A program made the translations under genes and the position numbers. Of a stretch of 50,709 bases of DNA, positions 27,078 through 37,058 are shown piece after piece. Origin of the DNA: GCA-002697625 sp002697625 (GTDB lineage Bacteria; Bacteroidota; Bacteroidia; Flavobacteriales; BACL11); NCBI GenBank assembly GCA_964004625.1, contig CAXFOB010000028.1, positions 1 through 50,709 of the forward strand, read 5' to 3'. The stretch's first letter is position 1. The number at the start of each line of letters is the position of its first letter. The notes under the pieces are model-generated. The model made no database searches. It was not told the origin of the DNA and saw only the letters and a list, made by a program, of their open reading frames with translations.

Positions 27078-28234
27078 TACTTTTTCGTTATAAGGTTCAA
27101 GAATTTTTCAGAAACAATATCCCAATCATAATTTTCTTTCACAAAATTTTTACTATTAGATTTAGTAAAATCCTGTTTTTTAATCTGGTTTAAAGCTTTG
27201 TAAAAATCTTCTTTTCGGTTTTGAGCAAATATACCACAATTATCTTTGCTTATATCTTTCCAAGCAGTTTTATCTGAAACCACAATTGGAATTCCACATG
27301 CTAAAGCTTCTGCAATAACAATTCCAAAACTTTCAAATTCCGAACTCAAAGCAAAAACACTACAGTTTGATAGCAACTCTTTCTTTTGATTAAAATTAAC
27401 CAAACCTATTAAAAATATAGACTCATTTAGTCCTAGTTCTTCTATTTGATCTAATAGTTTATCTTTTACTCCATCATCCGCTCCTGCTATTAAGAGTTTT
27501 GCATTTTTATTTTCCATATAATACAAATTAAAAGCATCAATTAAAATATCAAATCTCTTTATCCTATGTAATCTACCGATAGACAAAATTACATCTGATA
27601 CATTATCAAAATCAAAATTTGTATATTTTTTAACTAGTATTTCTAGCGCAATTTTTTTTGAATCTTGAAAAGAATCAAAGTCAATACCGTCTGATATAAT
27701 ACTCACATCTGAAGATGGAAAATATTTTAAAATGTCATTCTTCTCCAAGTAAGAAGAAGCTTGCCATTTAATCTTAGAAACAAAAGGTTTAATAAATAAT
27801 CTAATCCATATTCTTTTTAGAAGACCATTACTCTTTTGAGTGTAGTCTGAAAAACTACCTCTAGGACACAAAACAACTTCTTTCTTTAGTACCCATGAGA
27901 AAAACAAGGAGAAAATCACAGTATAATGAAACAAGTATTGAATATACACAACATCCGATTTTTTAATGTCAGAATAAATATTACACATAAAAGAAAAAGA
28001 AAACATATTGATTACCTGCTCATTATAATATCTAATAAAAACATTCTCTGCTATCTGTCTATGTTTTTTTATATTTATATTTTTAAGTTTCTTTTTTCCA
28101 TTTGCATTTGTTGTAGACACATAAACCTCCACCCCCTTCTCTCCTATTTTTTTAGACAAATCCCATGTTGCAGAAATTGGCCCCCCATAAAATATAGCAG
28201 GATAGAAAGAAGAAGAAACTAAACAAATTCTCAT
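27077..28234 (-). CDS. Glycosyltransferase family 4 (GT-B)
   Basis: This 385-residue retaining GT-B enzyme has an N-terminal acceptor lobe (SSFYPAIFYGGPISATWDLSK). The C-terminal nucleotide-sugar lobe has LSIGRLHRIKRFDILIDAF and the E-x7-E motif ESFGIVIAEALACGIP. The protein is cytoplasmic. It shares one base with the carbamoyltransferase gene and overlaps the deacetylase gene by 4 bases. The donor sugar is unknown. Confidence 0.9.
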   Translation of the reverse strand: MRICLVSSSFYPAIFYGGPISATWDLSKKIGEKGVEVYVSTTNANGKKKLKNINIKKHRQIAENVFIRYYNEQVINMFSFSFMCNIYSDIKKSDVVYIQYLFHYTVIFSLFFSWVLKKEVVLCPRGSFSDYTQKSNGLLKRIWIRLFIKPFVSKIKWQASSYLEKNDILKYFPSSDVSIISDGIDFDSFQDSKKIALEILVKKYTNFDFDNVSDVILSIGRLHRIKRFDILIDAFNLYYMENKNAKLLIAGADDGVKDKLLDQIEELGLNESIFLIGLVNFNQKKELLSNCSVFALSSEFESFGIVIAEALACGIPIVVSDKTAWKDISKDNCGIFAQNRKEDFYKALNQIKKQDFTKSNSKNFVKENYDWDIVSEKFLNLITKK

Positions 28235-28965
28235 TTTCTAATATGTTTTAGTTCATACCAGAAAGACAAGAAGTTATCTCCACCTTTTAAAATGGAATGA
28301 AACACCTTTTTTGATGCAAATTGAACTAGACTTCTTCTTTTTACATTATTGAAAACTTCATCATAAAAAGCACCTGGAATAGAAGAATATTGAGTTTTAT
28401 ATCCAACCCCTTCTGCTCTCTTAATAGTTTCTTCTGAAAATAATCCCTTGGGATAACAAATTGCAGATATCTCTGTACCACATATTTCTTGTAGAATCTT
28501 TCTAGATTTACTTAATTCTAATTTCAAATTAACTTCAGATAAGGAAGATAGCTTTGGATGAGTATGTGTGTGAGATTGGATAGAAACTAATGGGTTAACA
28601 CATAGATCTTTTAGTTCATTCTCTGATATATAATTTTGTTTTCCTAAATAAGAGGAAATAATAAAAACTGTAACTGGAACCTGATATTTATTTATTATAT
28701 CTATATTTTCCAACAATCCCCTCCATCCATCATCAAAAGAAATGGCAATTTGCCCTTCCTCTTTAGTGATTGTATTTACAATCTCTAGGTTATTTTCGCG
28801 AATAATATCTATATGTTTCTCAAACAAGTCTACAGGTGTTGACATATCAGTGAACCTAACATCAGAATGAATATCATGATAAAAAATATATTTACTCTTT
28901 TTGGATTTCTTTATCGCTCCAAAAAAACATATCAAAATATCTCTCAATTTAGTTGTTACAGACAC
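28231..28965 (-). CDS. Polysaccharide deacetylase (NodB-type, CE4)
   Basis: The 244-residue CE4 hydrolase has motif 1 ISFDDGW (Asp78/Asp79) and metal-binding motif 2 SHTHTHP (His132-x3-His136). AICYPKGLFSEETIKR supplies motif 3. No clear signal peptide is present, although IRDILICFFGAIK-like hydrophobic sequence lies near the N-terminus, so it may act in the cytoplasm or at the membrane. It probably N-deacetylates an amino sugar in the glycan, exposing a free amine. It overlaps the next gene by 10 bases. Confidence 0.88.
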   Translation of the reverse strand: MSVTTKLRDILICFFGAIKKSKKSKYIFYHDIHSDVRFTDMSTPVDLFEKHIDIIRENNLEIVNTITKEEGQIAISFDDGWRGLLENIDIINKYQVPVTVFIISSYLGKQNYISENELKDLCVNPLVSIQSHTHTHPKLSSLSEVNLKLELSKSRKILQEICGTEISAICYPKGLFSEETIKRAEGVGYKTQYSSIPGAFYDEVFNNVKRRSLVQFASKKVFHSILKGGDNFLSFWYELKHIRK

Positions 28966-30014
28966 TCTTTTATACTTTTAATTACGTTTGATAAATTCTT
29001 TTTATACAGCTGATAATTCCAATGTTCTTTCATTAATTTTTCTGCATTCTCTGAAAAAACCTCACATTTTGATGGATTAGAATACATCTCCATCATCTTT
29101 AACTCTAACTCCATCCAATCTTCTATAACAAAACCTGTTAAATTATCAATAATTAAATCATGAACCGCACCTACTTCTTTATGAGCAATGATAGGTAAAG
29201 ATGAGGACATCGCCTCATTAATTACCAATCCCCAAGCCTCAACAGATGAAGGAAAAACTAAAACAGAAGCATTTTTATAATATCTCAATAATTCATCATC
29301 AAAAACGAATCCTTTAAAGTGGATTTTATCATGAAAATACCTTTTCTTATAATCCTCTAAATTATCTCCACCACCAATAATAATAAGCTGTGCATTTAAA
29401 TCTGAAAAAGAAGAAATAAATCTCTCACACAATTTATCTACATTTTTAGTATCAATTAATCTCCCTACAAATAAAAAGGTGAAAACTTCTGGAAATATCT
29501 TATTGTCTAAATAATACTTTTCATTATCTACCATCATTGGCATTAAGTATATTCTATCTTCAGTCATTCCATAAAAACGAAACAATTCTTTATGTGTCTT
29601 ACTTCCTCCTGCAAACCCTATTACATATTTACTTCTGAAAATTACATTTAAATATATACTTTTTACTATTCGTTTAAAAATATTTCTAGGTATATTTAAC
29701 TGAGTATCAGATTCTATTGCTATATATCTTTTTTTGAAAGAAAGGATATTGAAAATAAAGGTTAAAATAAAAGGATAGTTATTATATCCATTTATGATTA
29801 TCAAATCATTTTTATTCCATATTTCACAAACCAAAGCAAGTTTGCTAAATAGATTTCTCTGATTTAAGAAATTCTCTTTATCAACCTTTTGACTAGATTT
29901 AGCTTCTGAATGCCCCCTAATAAAAACAAATGGTATCTTTAACTTTAAATAAATATTATTTATCAAATCTAAAGTATAAGAAGCTGGTTCAACAAAATAC
30001 GAAAACACCCTCAT
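28956..30014 (-). CDS. Glycosyltransferase family 4 (GT-B)
   Basis: The 352-residue enzyme has the donor lobe signature FLFVGRLIDTKNVDKLCERF and the E-x7-E type motif EAWGLVINEAMSSSLP. The N-terminal lobe is less conserved, with a hydrophobic stretch (FILTFIFNILSF) that may associate with the membrane. It overlaps both neighbours by a few bases (4 bases with the acyltransferase gene). The donor sugar is unknown. Confidence 0.88.
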   Translation of the reverse strand: MRVFSYFVEPASYTLDLINNIYLKLKIPFVFIRGHSEAKSSQKVDKENFLNQRNLFSKLALVCEIWNKNDLIIINGYNNYPFILTFIFNILSFKKRYIAIESDTQLNIPRNIFKRIVKSIYLNVIFRSKYVIGFAGGSKTHKELFRFYGMTEDRIYLMPMMVDNEKYYLDNKIFPEVFTFLFVGRLIDTKNVDKLCERFISSFSDLNAQLIIIGGGDNLEDYKKRYFHDKIHFKGFVFDDELLRYYKNASVLVFPSSVEAWGLVINEAMSSSLPIIAHKEVGAVHDLIIDNLTGFVIEDWMELELKMMEMYSNPSKCEVFSENAEKLMKEHWNYQLYKKNLSNVIKSIKECL

Positions 30015-31033
30015 TTTTTTATTTTTTTGTAAAGATATCTTAAGATTGAGAAGACATTATTTTTAAATCTGAATTTAAACTCTTGCCAATCTGAAGAAAA
30101 TAAAAATACAGAATATAGAGATTTAATTTCAGGTAAAAAATTAGAAATCTTATATCCATAATCACCTCTACCAAAATTTATATTTATAGACTCTTTTTCT
30201 GAAAAACGAGAAACTAAAGATATGTAATTAAATAAATTAACCATTTTTGATTCATCATACATATCTATCCAAATAATTCTTTGACATTGATCGTTTAAAA
30301 TAAAAGATATTGCATTAAAAGAAGTATTTGATTTTACAACACTTATACTTAACAATTTTTCTTGGTACAATTGTTTTATTAACTTAACTTGTGAAGTTGG
30401 AAGAAATGATTCATTTCTTATTCCAAATCCTATCATACTTTTCCTCAACTTATCTATATTCCTTTCAGGAAACTCATCTTCAGGGAAATTTAATATTTCA
30501 TGAGTTTTACCTTTATTAATTTTTATAATTCTTCTAAATTCTGTTTTTTGCTTCGATTTATATCTAGAAGAATTATTAGGAAAGTTTCCTTTTTTTAATT
30601 CTATAACAGAGTATTTTTCTGACTCTACAAAATTATCAATCAAAAAATAATTGATTAAATTAGATTCTTTTCTTAAGTTAATTAGATGTACACTTTTAAT
30701 CTTAAGTTCCGATTGGATGTACTTGTTCACCCTATTAAAATCTATATCTTCCTTAGAAAGTATATCACAAAAATCAGAATGAATATCATTGATAAATCTT
30801 AAACGTTTATATTTATCGATATAGAAAGGGAAGATTGAGGTGATTTCATCATCTTTTAGAGCTAAAACAATAGACAGATTTATATATATGTTTTTTAAAG
30901 AATATTTCCAGGAATAATAATTAAACTCAAATGACTGGAAAACAGAATAGTTCTGATTCTTTGTATATAATCTATCCCATTCCTTTTTCAGACTTTTAAA
31001 TTCTTCTATATTTTTTACAATCTTATATTTCAT
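30011..31033 (-). CDS. GNAT/FemAB-like (BioF2-type) acyltransferase
   Basis: The 340-residue protein belongs to the GNAT-related group that includes FemAB and CelD-like proteins. The N-terminus has EWDRLYTKNQNYSVFQSFEF. The centre (YKSKQKTEFRRIIKINKGK) and the C-terminal half (SFNAISFILNDQCQRIIWIDMYDE, then the NFGRGDYGYK turn) are typical of the acetyltransf_6 fold. The ATG at 31033 is chosen because it overlaps the upstream ligase stop by 11 bases, like other junctions here, and starts the conserved domain. A 31-residue longer frame exists but only inside the ligase gene. It probably transfers an acetyl or aminoacyl group to the glycan. Confidence 0.82.
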   Translation of the reverse strand: MKYKIVKNIEEFKSLKKEWDRLYTKNQNYSVFQSFEFNYYSWKYSLKNIYINLSIVLALKDDEITSIFPFYIDKYKRLRFINDIHSDFCDILSKEDIDFNRVNKYIQSELKIKSVHLINLRKESNLINYFLIDNFVESEKYSVIELKKGNFPNNSSRYKSKQKTEFRRIIKINKGKTHEILNFPEDEFPERNIDKLRKSMIGFGIRNESFLPTSQVKLIKQLYQEKLLSISVVKSNTSFNAISFILNDQCQRIIWIDMYDESKMVNLFNYISLVSRFSEKESININFGRGDYGYKISNFLPEIKSLYSVFLFSSDWQEFKFRFKNNVFSILRYLYKKIKK

Positions 31034-32165
31034 GATTAGATAAGAATTTGGCATGCGATAGAAAAGAAAGAGACAGCCAGAATAAAAGAGTATGGAACTC
31101 ATTAATTCCTGTAAATAGACTTTCAAAATTTGCTACGATTAATGTGTAAATAATTACAAATAAGTATATGTTATATATTCCAGAGATATTCTTAAAAAAT
31201 TGAATTATTTGTAAGCTCTTCCTAAACATTATCAAAACAACTAACCCTCCAAATAGAATACCATACTGAATTAAGATTGATAAATAACCATTATGCGCAC
31301 CAACAATCAAGTTTTCTAGTTCTTCAGGTATTTCAATATCCTTTGGTAACCCTGAATACTCATCTAAACCATAACCGACAAAGAGCTTTTGTTTTAAATT
31401 ATCTACAGCAAAATAAAACTGTTCAGTTCTATCGTTAAAAATTCCTTGAGAAGATATCCTATTGAAACTTGTATCTAAATTAGTATTTGAAATTAAGATA
31501 ATACTAATTATTAACATTATAGAATAAAGGATATTTCTAATTGTAAATCCATATTTCATCACAAAGGACAAGACAACTGCAATAAGAACTGATCTTGAAC
31601 CTGTAGATAGGGTTACAATAATCAATAATAACATCATAAAAATCTCAAAATTTGATTTCTTTTCGTTTTTTAAAAACAAGAAAGAAAATGCAAGTATAGT
31701 TAGAGAAGCCAACATATTTGGATTCCAGATAATTCCGTAATACCTAGCAGACAATATGAAGGGATCAATAAATAATCCTACAATAACTACAATGAAAATA
31801 ATCTTTATAAGTAGCGGAAAAAAGTTATTCTTATAGTATTGAAAATTATGATATATAGATAAACTTATCAAGGCAAAACTCATAAATCTAGCCATTAAAT
31901 ATTCTAAGGATTGAAAATTAGATATGGAATCAAAAAACAAATAATAGACTAGATTAATAAAATTTAATGCCATTAAAAATGAAAAAGATTTATGGAAGAG
32001 AACCCCACGGATCTGAGATGGATTAACTAACACAAAAAGTAAACCTAGCCCCATTATTAAATAAAACAGAAAAGGAGCGACAGTATCTTTTGTCTGATTA
32101 ATAGAATATAAAATTGTATTAAACAACATTAAAAGAAAACCATATTTATAAAACCATCTTATCAT
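31023..32165 (-). CDS. O-antigen ligase/polymerase (Wzy/WaaL-like)
   Basis: The 380-residue inner-membrane protein has about 10-11 hydrophobic helices. A large periplasmic loop before the last helices carries IVGAHNGYLSILIQYGILFG, whose histidine matches the catalytic His of the O-antigen ligase/Wzy family. GSRSVLIAVV is the usual helix start with Arg. Together with the flippase gene (overlap 4 bases) it defines a Wzx/Wzy-dependent pathway. Sequence alone does not separate polymerase from ligase; position next to wzx favours polymerase. Confidence 0.85.
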   Translation of the reverse strand: MIRWFYKYGFLLMLFNTILYSINQTKDTVAPFLFYLIMGLGLLFVLVNPSQIRGVLFHKSFSFLMALNFINLVYYLFFDSISNFQSLEYLMARFMSFALISLSIYHNFQYYKNNFFPLLIKIIFIVVIVGLFIDPFILSARYYGIIWNPNMLASLTILAFSFLFLKNEKKSNFEIFMMLLLIIVTLSTGSRSVLIAVVLSFVMKYGFTIRNILYSIMLIISIILISNTNLDTSFNRISSQGIFNDRTEQFYFAVDNLKQKLFVGYGLDEYSGLPKDIEIPEELENLIVGAHNGYLSILIQYGILFGGLVVLIMFRKSLQIIQFFKNISGIYNIYLFVIIYTLIVANFESLFTGINEFHTLLFWLSLSFLSHAKFLSNHEI

Positions 32166-33622
32166 CTTATCATTAAAAATATTTTTTTCAATCGTTTATA
32201 AAATACTACAAAATAGAACAGATACACTATAATCGGAATCAATATATAATGATAAATACTAAACGTACTCTGATAATTAACAGCAAAGAAAATAATTGGG
32301 ATAGATAAAAAAATCAATAAAAATAAATCACTACTAAAAGGAGAAATATTAATTTCTTTTTTTATGTAAATAAGTTGTGCAGTAGCAACAAATATCATAG
32401 AAAATATAATCAGTATAACAACAGCACCTAATTTGTATTCTTCTATAAAAATTAATGCAAGTAGAATACTTAAAGTTCCTCTTATTGTCTGAATAAGAAG
32501 CTCCTTCTTCTCAATCCCAGCCATAGTCATAAATACACCAGAGTTGCCAGCAAGTAAATAAATCATCCTAGCAATAATAAGGATAATTAAAAAGGGCTTA
32601 TAAAGTAATATCTCCTCTGTTGAAAAATTATATAACCTTAAAAATACATCTGCAAACAATATCATTAAAATACAAAATGGGATTGTTAATATATTTACAA
32701 TAAAAGTAGTTTGTTTATATAAAACATTTAACTCACTAATTTTTTTCTCCTCATATAACTTTGAAATCGCAGGAGCAAATATATTTCTTAAATTTCTATT
32801 AAGAAACATAGATAAGGCTGCTATTTGTATCAAAATCCTATAGATCCCCATTTGTTCTGGTAAAAGCAGAACCCCAATTAGAAAAGCAAGTCCTTGAGTA
32901 GAAAATAAAGATATTATAGAATTTGCATACATCTTTTTCCCATAAGAAAAGATACTGTTATCAATAAGATACTCATTATTAAATGATTTGTTATTGTTGA
33001 AAATATTAAATTCTTTTTTATTGAAAAAATAATACATTAAAAACAAGGTTAATAACTGAGTAAAGATGTCTATAGCTACCAAATAAAAAATATTATCAGT
33101 AAATTGGAAGACAAGAAAAGTCATAACTCCTCTTAATGGAACCGATATAAATGTTCCATATAACATTATTTCTTTTATTTTTAAAACAGAACGATATAAA
33201 GAGGTAATAACTCCCATAAATATTGATATAGGAGCATGAACTGATATGACAAATAATAAATAGGAGAAATTATCGTACTTTGGATATAAATATATATCTA
33301 ATAAATCTTTTGTAAAAAACATCACTATCATAAATATAACACTAATTACAACTGCATATCTCAATGTTCTATAAATTATAATTGATGCTTTTTTTGGATC
33401 TTTATTTAATAAAAATGGGATAAACCTAAGAATTACAGATGGAATACCTAAAACAAGTAATGTATCCATAATAGTTGCAAAAATATGAGCAGTAGCATAC
33501 TTACCATACTCACTCTTACCTACTTCTCCTACTATATAAGCGCTCACAAAAAACACTATCACATATCGAAATACTGAACCTAGTATCCCCCAATTTGCTT
33601 GTCTTATTATTAATTTGAGCAT
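32162..33622 (-). CDS. Lipid-linked oligosaccharide flippase (Wzx-like)
   Basis: The 486-residue membrane protein of the MATE/MOP superfamily has 12-14 predicted helices along its whole length. The start GILGSVFRYVIVFFVSAYIV and the following GKSEYGKYATAHIFATI match the polysaccharide-biosynthesis (PST) family. It moves undecaprenyl-linked repeat units across the inner membrane. It lies just upstream of the Wzy-like gene. Confidence 0.9.
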   Translation of the reverse strand: MLKLIIRQANWGILGSVFRYVIVFFVSAYIVGEVGKSEYGKYATAHIFATIMDTLLVLGIPSVILRFIPFLLNKDPKKASIIIYRTLRYAVVISVIFMIVMFFTKDLLDIYLYPKYDNFSYLLFVISVHAPISIFMGVITSLYRSVLKIKEIMLYGTFISVPLRGVMTFLVFQFTDNIFYLVAIDIFTQLLTLFLMYYFFNKKEFNIFNNNKSFNNEYLIDNSIFSYGKKMYANSIISLFSTQGLAFLIGVLLLPEQMGIYRILIQIAALSMFLNRNLRNIFAPAISKLYEEKKISELNVLYKQTTFIVNILTIPFCILMILFADVFLRLYNFSTEEILLYKPFLIILIIARMIYLLAGNSGVFMTMAGIEKKELLIQTIRGTLSILLALIFIEEYKLGAVVILIIFSMIFVATAQLIYIKKEINISPFSSDLFLLIFLSIPIIFFAVNYQSTFSIYHYILIPIIVYLFYFVVFYKRLKKIFLMIR

Positions 33623-33628
33623 TCTTAT

Positions 33629-34297
33629 TTAAAAACTATATTCAAAGATATCAATATCTTTTTGATAAATCCGATGAACTTTGTCAATCATTTCAGTAGT
33701 ATAAACATCTTTATAGTCTTTCTTATTAGTCTTATTATAATAATCCAATTTAAACTCTGCTTTTAAAACATCGTTTATTTTATCTACTAATTTGTTGAGA
33801 TTCTCAAACTGTCCAACATAATCAACTATGATTTTCCCATTTTTATCGCAAACAAAATCGTGTTGTGGAATAAAATGCGTAATTTCCCAAATTATCTTTT
33901 CATTTAGGCCCTTAAGTACAAAGTCCTCAAAATCTTTATAAATGGAAAGGTGTGTTTCAAATGCATTCTTATCATGTATATTGATTCCTCCTTTTTGTAA
34001 AAATTTATAAGAGGAATATAATCTATCCCATGGGTTTCTTACAATAGTAAAAGTAAAAAATCCAGAATATCTATTATTAAAAACTTGTTTATAATACCCA
34101 ACAGATCTATGCCCTTCTAAAGTAACATCTCCAAAAATTGATTTTATTAAAGAAACACCAGCAGTTTTCGGGATATGAATAAATATTGTTTTAGATTCAT
34201 AAAAAGAATTTATAAGAGTACCCTTTTGATGTATTTTATATAATTCTCTTTTAGCAAATCTTACTTTTCTTATTTTATTTAGTATTCTCTTAATCAT
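33629..34297 (-). CDS. Carbohydrate sulfotransferase (Sulfotransfer_2-type)
   Basis: The 222 residues have a clear PAPS 5'-phosphosulfate loop, FIHIPKTAGVS (39-49), and the 3'-phosphate motif TIVRNPWDRLYSSY (84-97). These match the family of heparan-sulfate and chondroitin-type carbohydrate sulfotransferases and their bacterial relatives. There is no signal peptide, so it acts in the cytoplasm on the lipid-linked repeat unit. It is one of three unrelated-looking sulfotransferases in this operon. The acceptor sugar is unknown. Confidence 0.88.
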   Translation of the reverse strand: MIKRILNKIRKVRFAKRELYKIHQKGTLINSFYESKTIFIHIPKTAGVSLIKSIFGDVTLEGHRSVGYYKQVFNNRYSGFFTFTIVRNPWDRLYSSYKFLQKGGINIHDKNAFETHLSIYKDFEDFVLKGLNEKIIWEITHFIPQHDFVCDKNGKIIVDYVGQFENLNKLVDKINDVLKAEFKLDYYNKTNKKDYKDVYTTEMIDKVHRIYQKDIDIFEYSF

Positions 34298-34325
34298 TTA
34301 TAAAATTATTATAATATCTAATTAA

Positions 34326-35081
34326 TTAAATATCTGGCATCCATAAAAAATTACCTACTCTGAAATCATTAACATCTAATATCTCTATATCTTCACGATT
34401 AAAACAATGATAATCTAAATCTTTTAATACTTTCCACACATTCTCTCTTCCATTCTTAGAGCATTCAATAAATATTACCGGTCTGGATCTTTTAATAAGA
34501 TTCTGTATTCCTAATATAACATTTCCCTCTGCTCCTTCAACATCAATTTTAATAAATGAAGGTGATAAATCTTTTAGATGTTGATATTCATCTAAAATGA
34601 TGGTTTCTAATTGTAATGTCAGTACAGATTCATCGTTTTTATGCCATATCATACTAGCCGTAGAAAGATTTTGACCCATATTAGGTATTCTAAAATCAGT
34701 AATCTTATTTACATTAGACAACGCTTTAGAAATCAAAATAATATTGTTACATTTATTTAACTCTATATTATTCTTAAAATCATCAAGATTTGTTGGAACT
34801 GGTTCAAAAGCATAGACTAAACCTGAATCTCCAACAATTTTACTCATAGCTATACTAGTATATCCTATATTTGATCCAATATCAAAAACAATATCGTTTT
34901 GTTTAATATGTTCCTGAACAACCTTCTGGAAATGAGGCTCTATATCTCTAACAATCAAAAATAGTTGCCTAACAGGGTCGATTTTTAATAGTATCCCACG
35001 AAACAGACCTCTTCTCATTTTCATGACTCTTAATCCTTTTCCAAGTACTAACAACAATATCTTTTTGAACAATCCTCTCAT
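34326..35081 (-). CDS. FkbM-family methyltransferase
   Basis: The 251 residues have the FkbM pattern: DIVFDIGSNIGYTSIAMSK (SAM loop), VYAFEPVPTNLDDFKNNI, and PSFIKIDVEGAEGNVILG. FkbM enzymes O-methylate hydroxyls of antibiotics and, in surface clusters, sugars. It overlaps the GT4 gene by 4 bases and is followed by a 28-base gap, one of the larger gaps in this compact operon. Confidence 0.9.
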   Translation of the reverse strand: MRGLFKKILLLVLGKGLRVMKMRRGLFRGILLKIDPVRQLFLIVRDIEPHFQKVVQEHIKQNDIVFDIGSNIGYTSIAMSKIVGDSGLVYAFEPVPTNLDDFKNNIELNKCNNIILISKALSNVNKITDFRIPNMGQNLSTASMIWHKNDESVLTLQLETIILDEYQHLKDLSPSFIKIDVEGAEGNVILGIQNLIKRSRPVIFIECSKNGRENVWKVLKDLDYHCFNREDIEILDVNDFRVGNFLWMPDI

Positions 35082-36238
35082 ATCTTATCAAGATGTTGTA
35101 CCTTTTCTTTATCACATATAAGGTGAACTAAGAAATTATTAATTAAGTTTTCTATATTATAATTATTATCAAATACAATAGTTTCATTAGTTCTCATGAC
35201 ATGACTTATACGTATTTGCAGAGAAATAGGATCCTGCGCTTTTGCTAAAAAGATAGATTTCTTATTATCAGGTAAAAGTTCTGAAATACCTTGCCTCTCT
35301 ACACCAATAAAAGGAGTATTAGTCGCCCAGCTTTCTAAATAAACACAACCTAAAGCTTCAAAATAGGATGGCAAAACAAATAAATCTATTTCATTATAAA
35401 AAATATTCAACTCACTATGTTCTTTCTCACGCTCAAAAATAATAATATCATCTAGATGATGTTCTTTCACATAATTATAACATTCATCTAATTTAGGCCC
35501 AGTACCTATTAATCTTAATAAGACCTTTTCTCCTTTTGACAATAAAATCTGAACAGATTTTATCAAAGTAATTTGATCTTTTATTGCCCAAAAGTTCGCA
35601 ATGCATCCTATTGTAAACACTTCATTTTTCTTCACTTCCTTATAAAAAAATTTAGATGTATCTACCCCATTATATAGGACATATTCATCTTTTGGACTAT
35701 AGTTATGAAATTCTTTTAATTGATCTAAAACTAATTGAGAAACTCCAACATTTAAATCTATTGCATTTATCCGCCTTAAAGTGTTTTTCACAAGATATCT
35801 TTTCTGAATATTTTTAATAAAATTACACCTCCCATTCATTAGTTGAAGAACATCTAATCCATGGTGTTGAACTATTTTTTTACACTTTAAATCTTCAATC
35901 AAATAAGAAGAAGGATAGGAAACATGAGCATGAGTAAAATCAATTTCTGAAATATAATGACTCTTTAAAAGTTGAAGGAATCTTTTTTTATTTATGGAAT
36001 TAAATAGTCCAGGAAAAATAAAAAATGGAAGATCTAAAACTTTAAATATTTTAACTTTAAACCCTTTATATTCATAATCCTTTTCTGTAGAAAAAAAAGA
36101 AACAACTTTTATGACCTCAATTGTAAAATCAGTTTGATTTCTAATTTCATTAATTTGATCAAAAATATAGCTACCCACAAAAGATTTTTCTGAAGGAAAA
36201 AATGGAGAAATAACCAAATATGTTTTCTGACTATTCAA
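35078..36238 (-). CDS. Glycosyltransferase family 4 (GT-B), TTG start
   Basis: The 386-residue GT-B enzyme begins YLVISPFFPSEKSFVGSYI. Its donor lobe has TIGCIANFWAIKDQITLIKSV and the E-x7-E motif EALGCVYLESWATNTP. Start choice: a TTG at 36238 overlaps the upstream sulfotransferase stop by 8 bases, in line with other junctions, and begins just before the conserved first strand. An ATG at 36292 would add 18 residues and a 62-base overlap with no homology-like content. The donor sugar is unknown. Confidence 0.85.
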   Translation of the reverse strand: MNSQKTYLVISPFFPSEKSFVGSYIFDQINEIRNQTDFTIEVIKVVSFFSTEKDYEYKGFKVKIFKVLDLPFFIFPGLFNSINKKRFLQLLKSHYISEIDFTHAHVSYPSSYLIEDLKCKKIVQHHGLDVLQLMNGRCNFIKNIQKRYLVKNTLRRINAIDLNVGVSQLVLDQLKEFHNYSPKDEYVLYNGVDTSKFFYKEVKKNEVFTIGCIANFWAIKDQITLIKSVQILLSKGEKVLLRLIGTGPKLDECYNYVKEHHLDDIIIFEREKEHSELNIFYNEIDLFVLPSYFEALGCVYLESWATNTPFIGVERQGISELLPDNKKSIFLAKAQDPISLQIRISHVMRTNETIVFDNNYNIENLINNFLVHLICDKEKVQHLDKI

Positions 36239-37058
36239 TACAAGTTGGATATAAAGTTTTAAACTCTGGAAACTTTTGCAACACAAAATCAATAGTTTCC
36301 TTTTTCAATTCATCACGAAACTGAGCTTCCTCACCAGATCTAGTAAATTCACCCTTAAAAGAACCGTCTTTTGGTCCATTTCCATACGATTGTCCAGTAT
36401 CCACTCCCATTTGCTTAACTTTCTTAAAATCCGATATTTCTACAGATTTTTTAATTAAATCTTCATCATAGGACCAATTTAAAAATGAAATTAAGGATGA
36501 AAGTTCTTTTCTACAATCTTGTTTCATCTTAGAGTAGTTCATGATAAAATCAGCATGTTTTATTGATGTTCTATAAAATTTTATCCACATATCAATTTTA
36601 TACGCAACATAAAAATCAATGTCTTGCAATTTGGTTCTTAATTCTTTAGAATCATCAGAAAATGGTATCTCTCTATTTTTATAAAAATGATATGCCGAAA
36701 TTAAAGTATCTAGTGGGTTTCTATGCATAAATATCTTTTTATCAAATAAATTATACGGTCGCTTATATATTTTATGAGTTCTATAAAATAATGGAAACCC
36801 TTCCTCTATGTCAAAAGTTGTTCCTTTGTCCATTACATTACTTTGCAAACTATTTAATCTGTCAAAGGTAATAGTATGGGTTTTTTCAGGGTTTATAAGT
36901 AAATTACTGTAGTTGTATAACAAAAATCTTAACCATGTATTTCCACTTTTGGGATAGCCATACATTAATATTTTGGGATCATTACTACCTTTCAAAAATT
37001 GTTTAAGTTTCTGATTTGTATTGTACCAATAATATTTATCTTTTAAATATGATATCAT
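36231..37058 (-). CDS. Sulfotransferase (Sulfotransfer_1/3-type)
   Basis: The 275-residue cytosolic-type PAPS sulfotransferase has its 5'-phosphosulfate loop as YGYPKSGNTWLRF (33-45) and 3'-phosphate motif IFMHRNPLDTLISAYHFYKN (109-128). The C-terminal half carries GQSYGNGPKDGSFKGEF, which resembles the late KxGxxGxWK region. The ATG at 37058 forms an ATGA overlap with the upstream GT4 stop; a longer in-frame start at 37085 lies entirely within that gene. This is the second sulfotransferase of the operon. Confidence 0.88.
   Translation of the reverse strand: MISYLKDKYYWYNTNQKLKQFLKGSNDPKILMYGYPKSGNTWLRFLLYNYSNLLINPEKTHTITFDRLNSLQSNVMDKGTTFDIEEGFPLFYRTHKIYKRPYNLFDKKIFMHRNPLDTLISAYHFYKNREIPFSDDSKELRTKLQDIDFYVAYKIDMWIKFYRTSIKHADFIMNYSKMKQDCRKELSSLISFLNWSYDEDLIKKSVEISDFKKVKQMGVDTGQSYGNGPKDGSFKGEFTRSGEEAQFRDELKKETIDFVLQKFPEFKTLYPTCIE

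Noticed and set aside
31034..31126. Longer start (31126) for the GNAT/FemAB-like gene
   Set aside because: The added 31 residues are coded wholly within the upstream ligase gene and are unlike the family's N-terminus.
36239..36292. ATG at 36292 as the start of the GT4 gene
   Set aside because: It needs a 62-base overlap with the sulfotransferase gene; the TTG at 36238 fits the overlap pattern of the operon.
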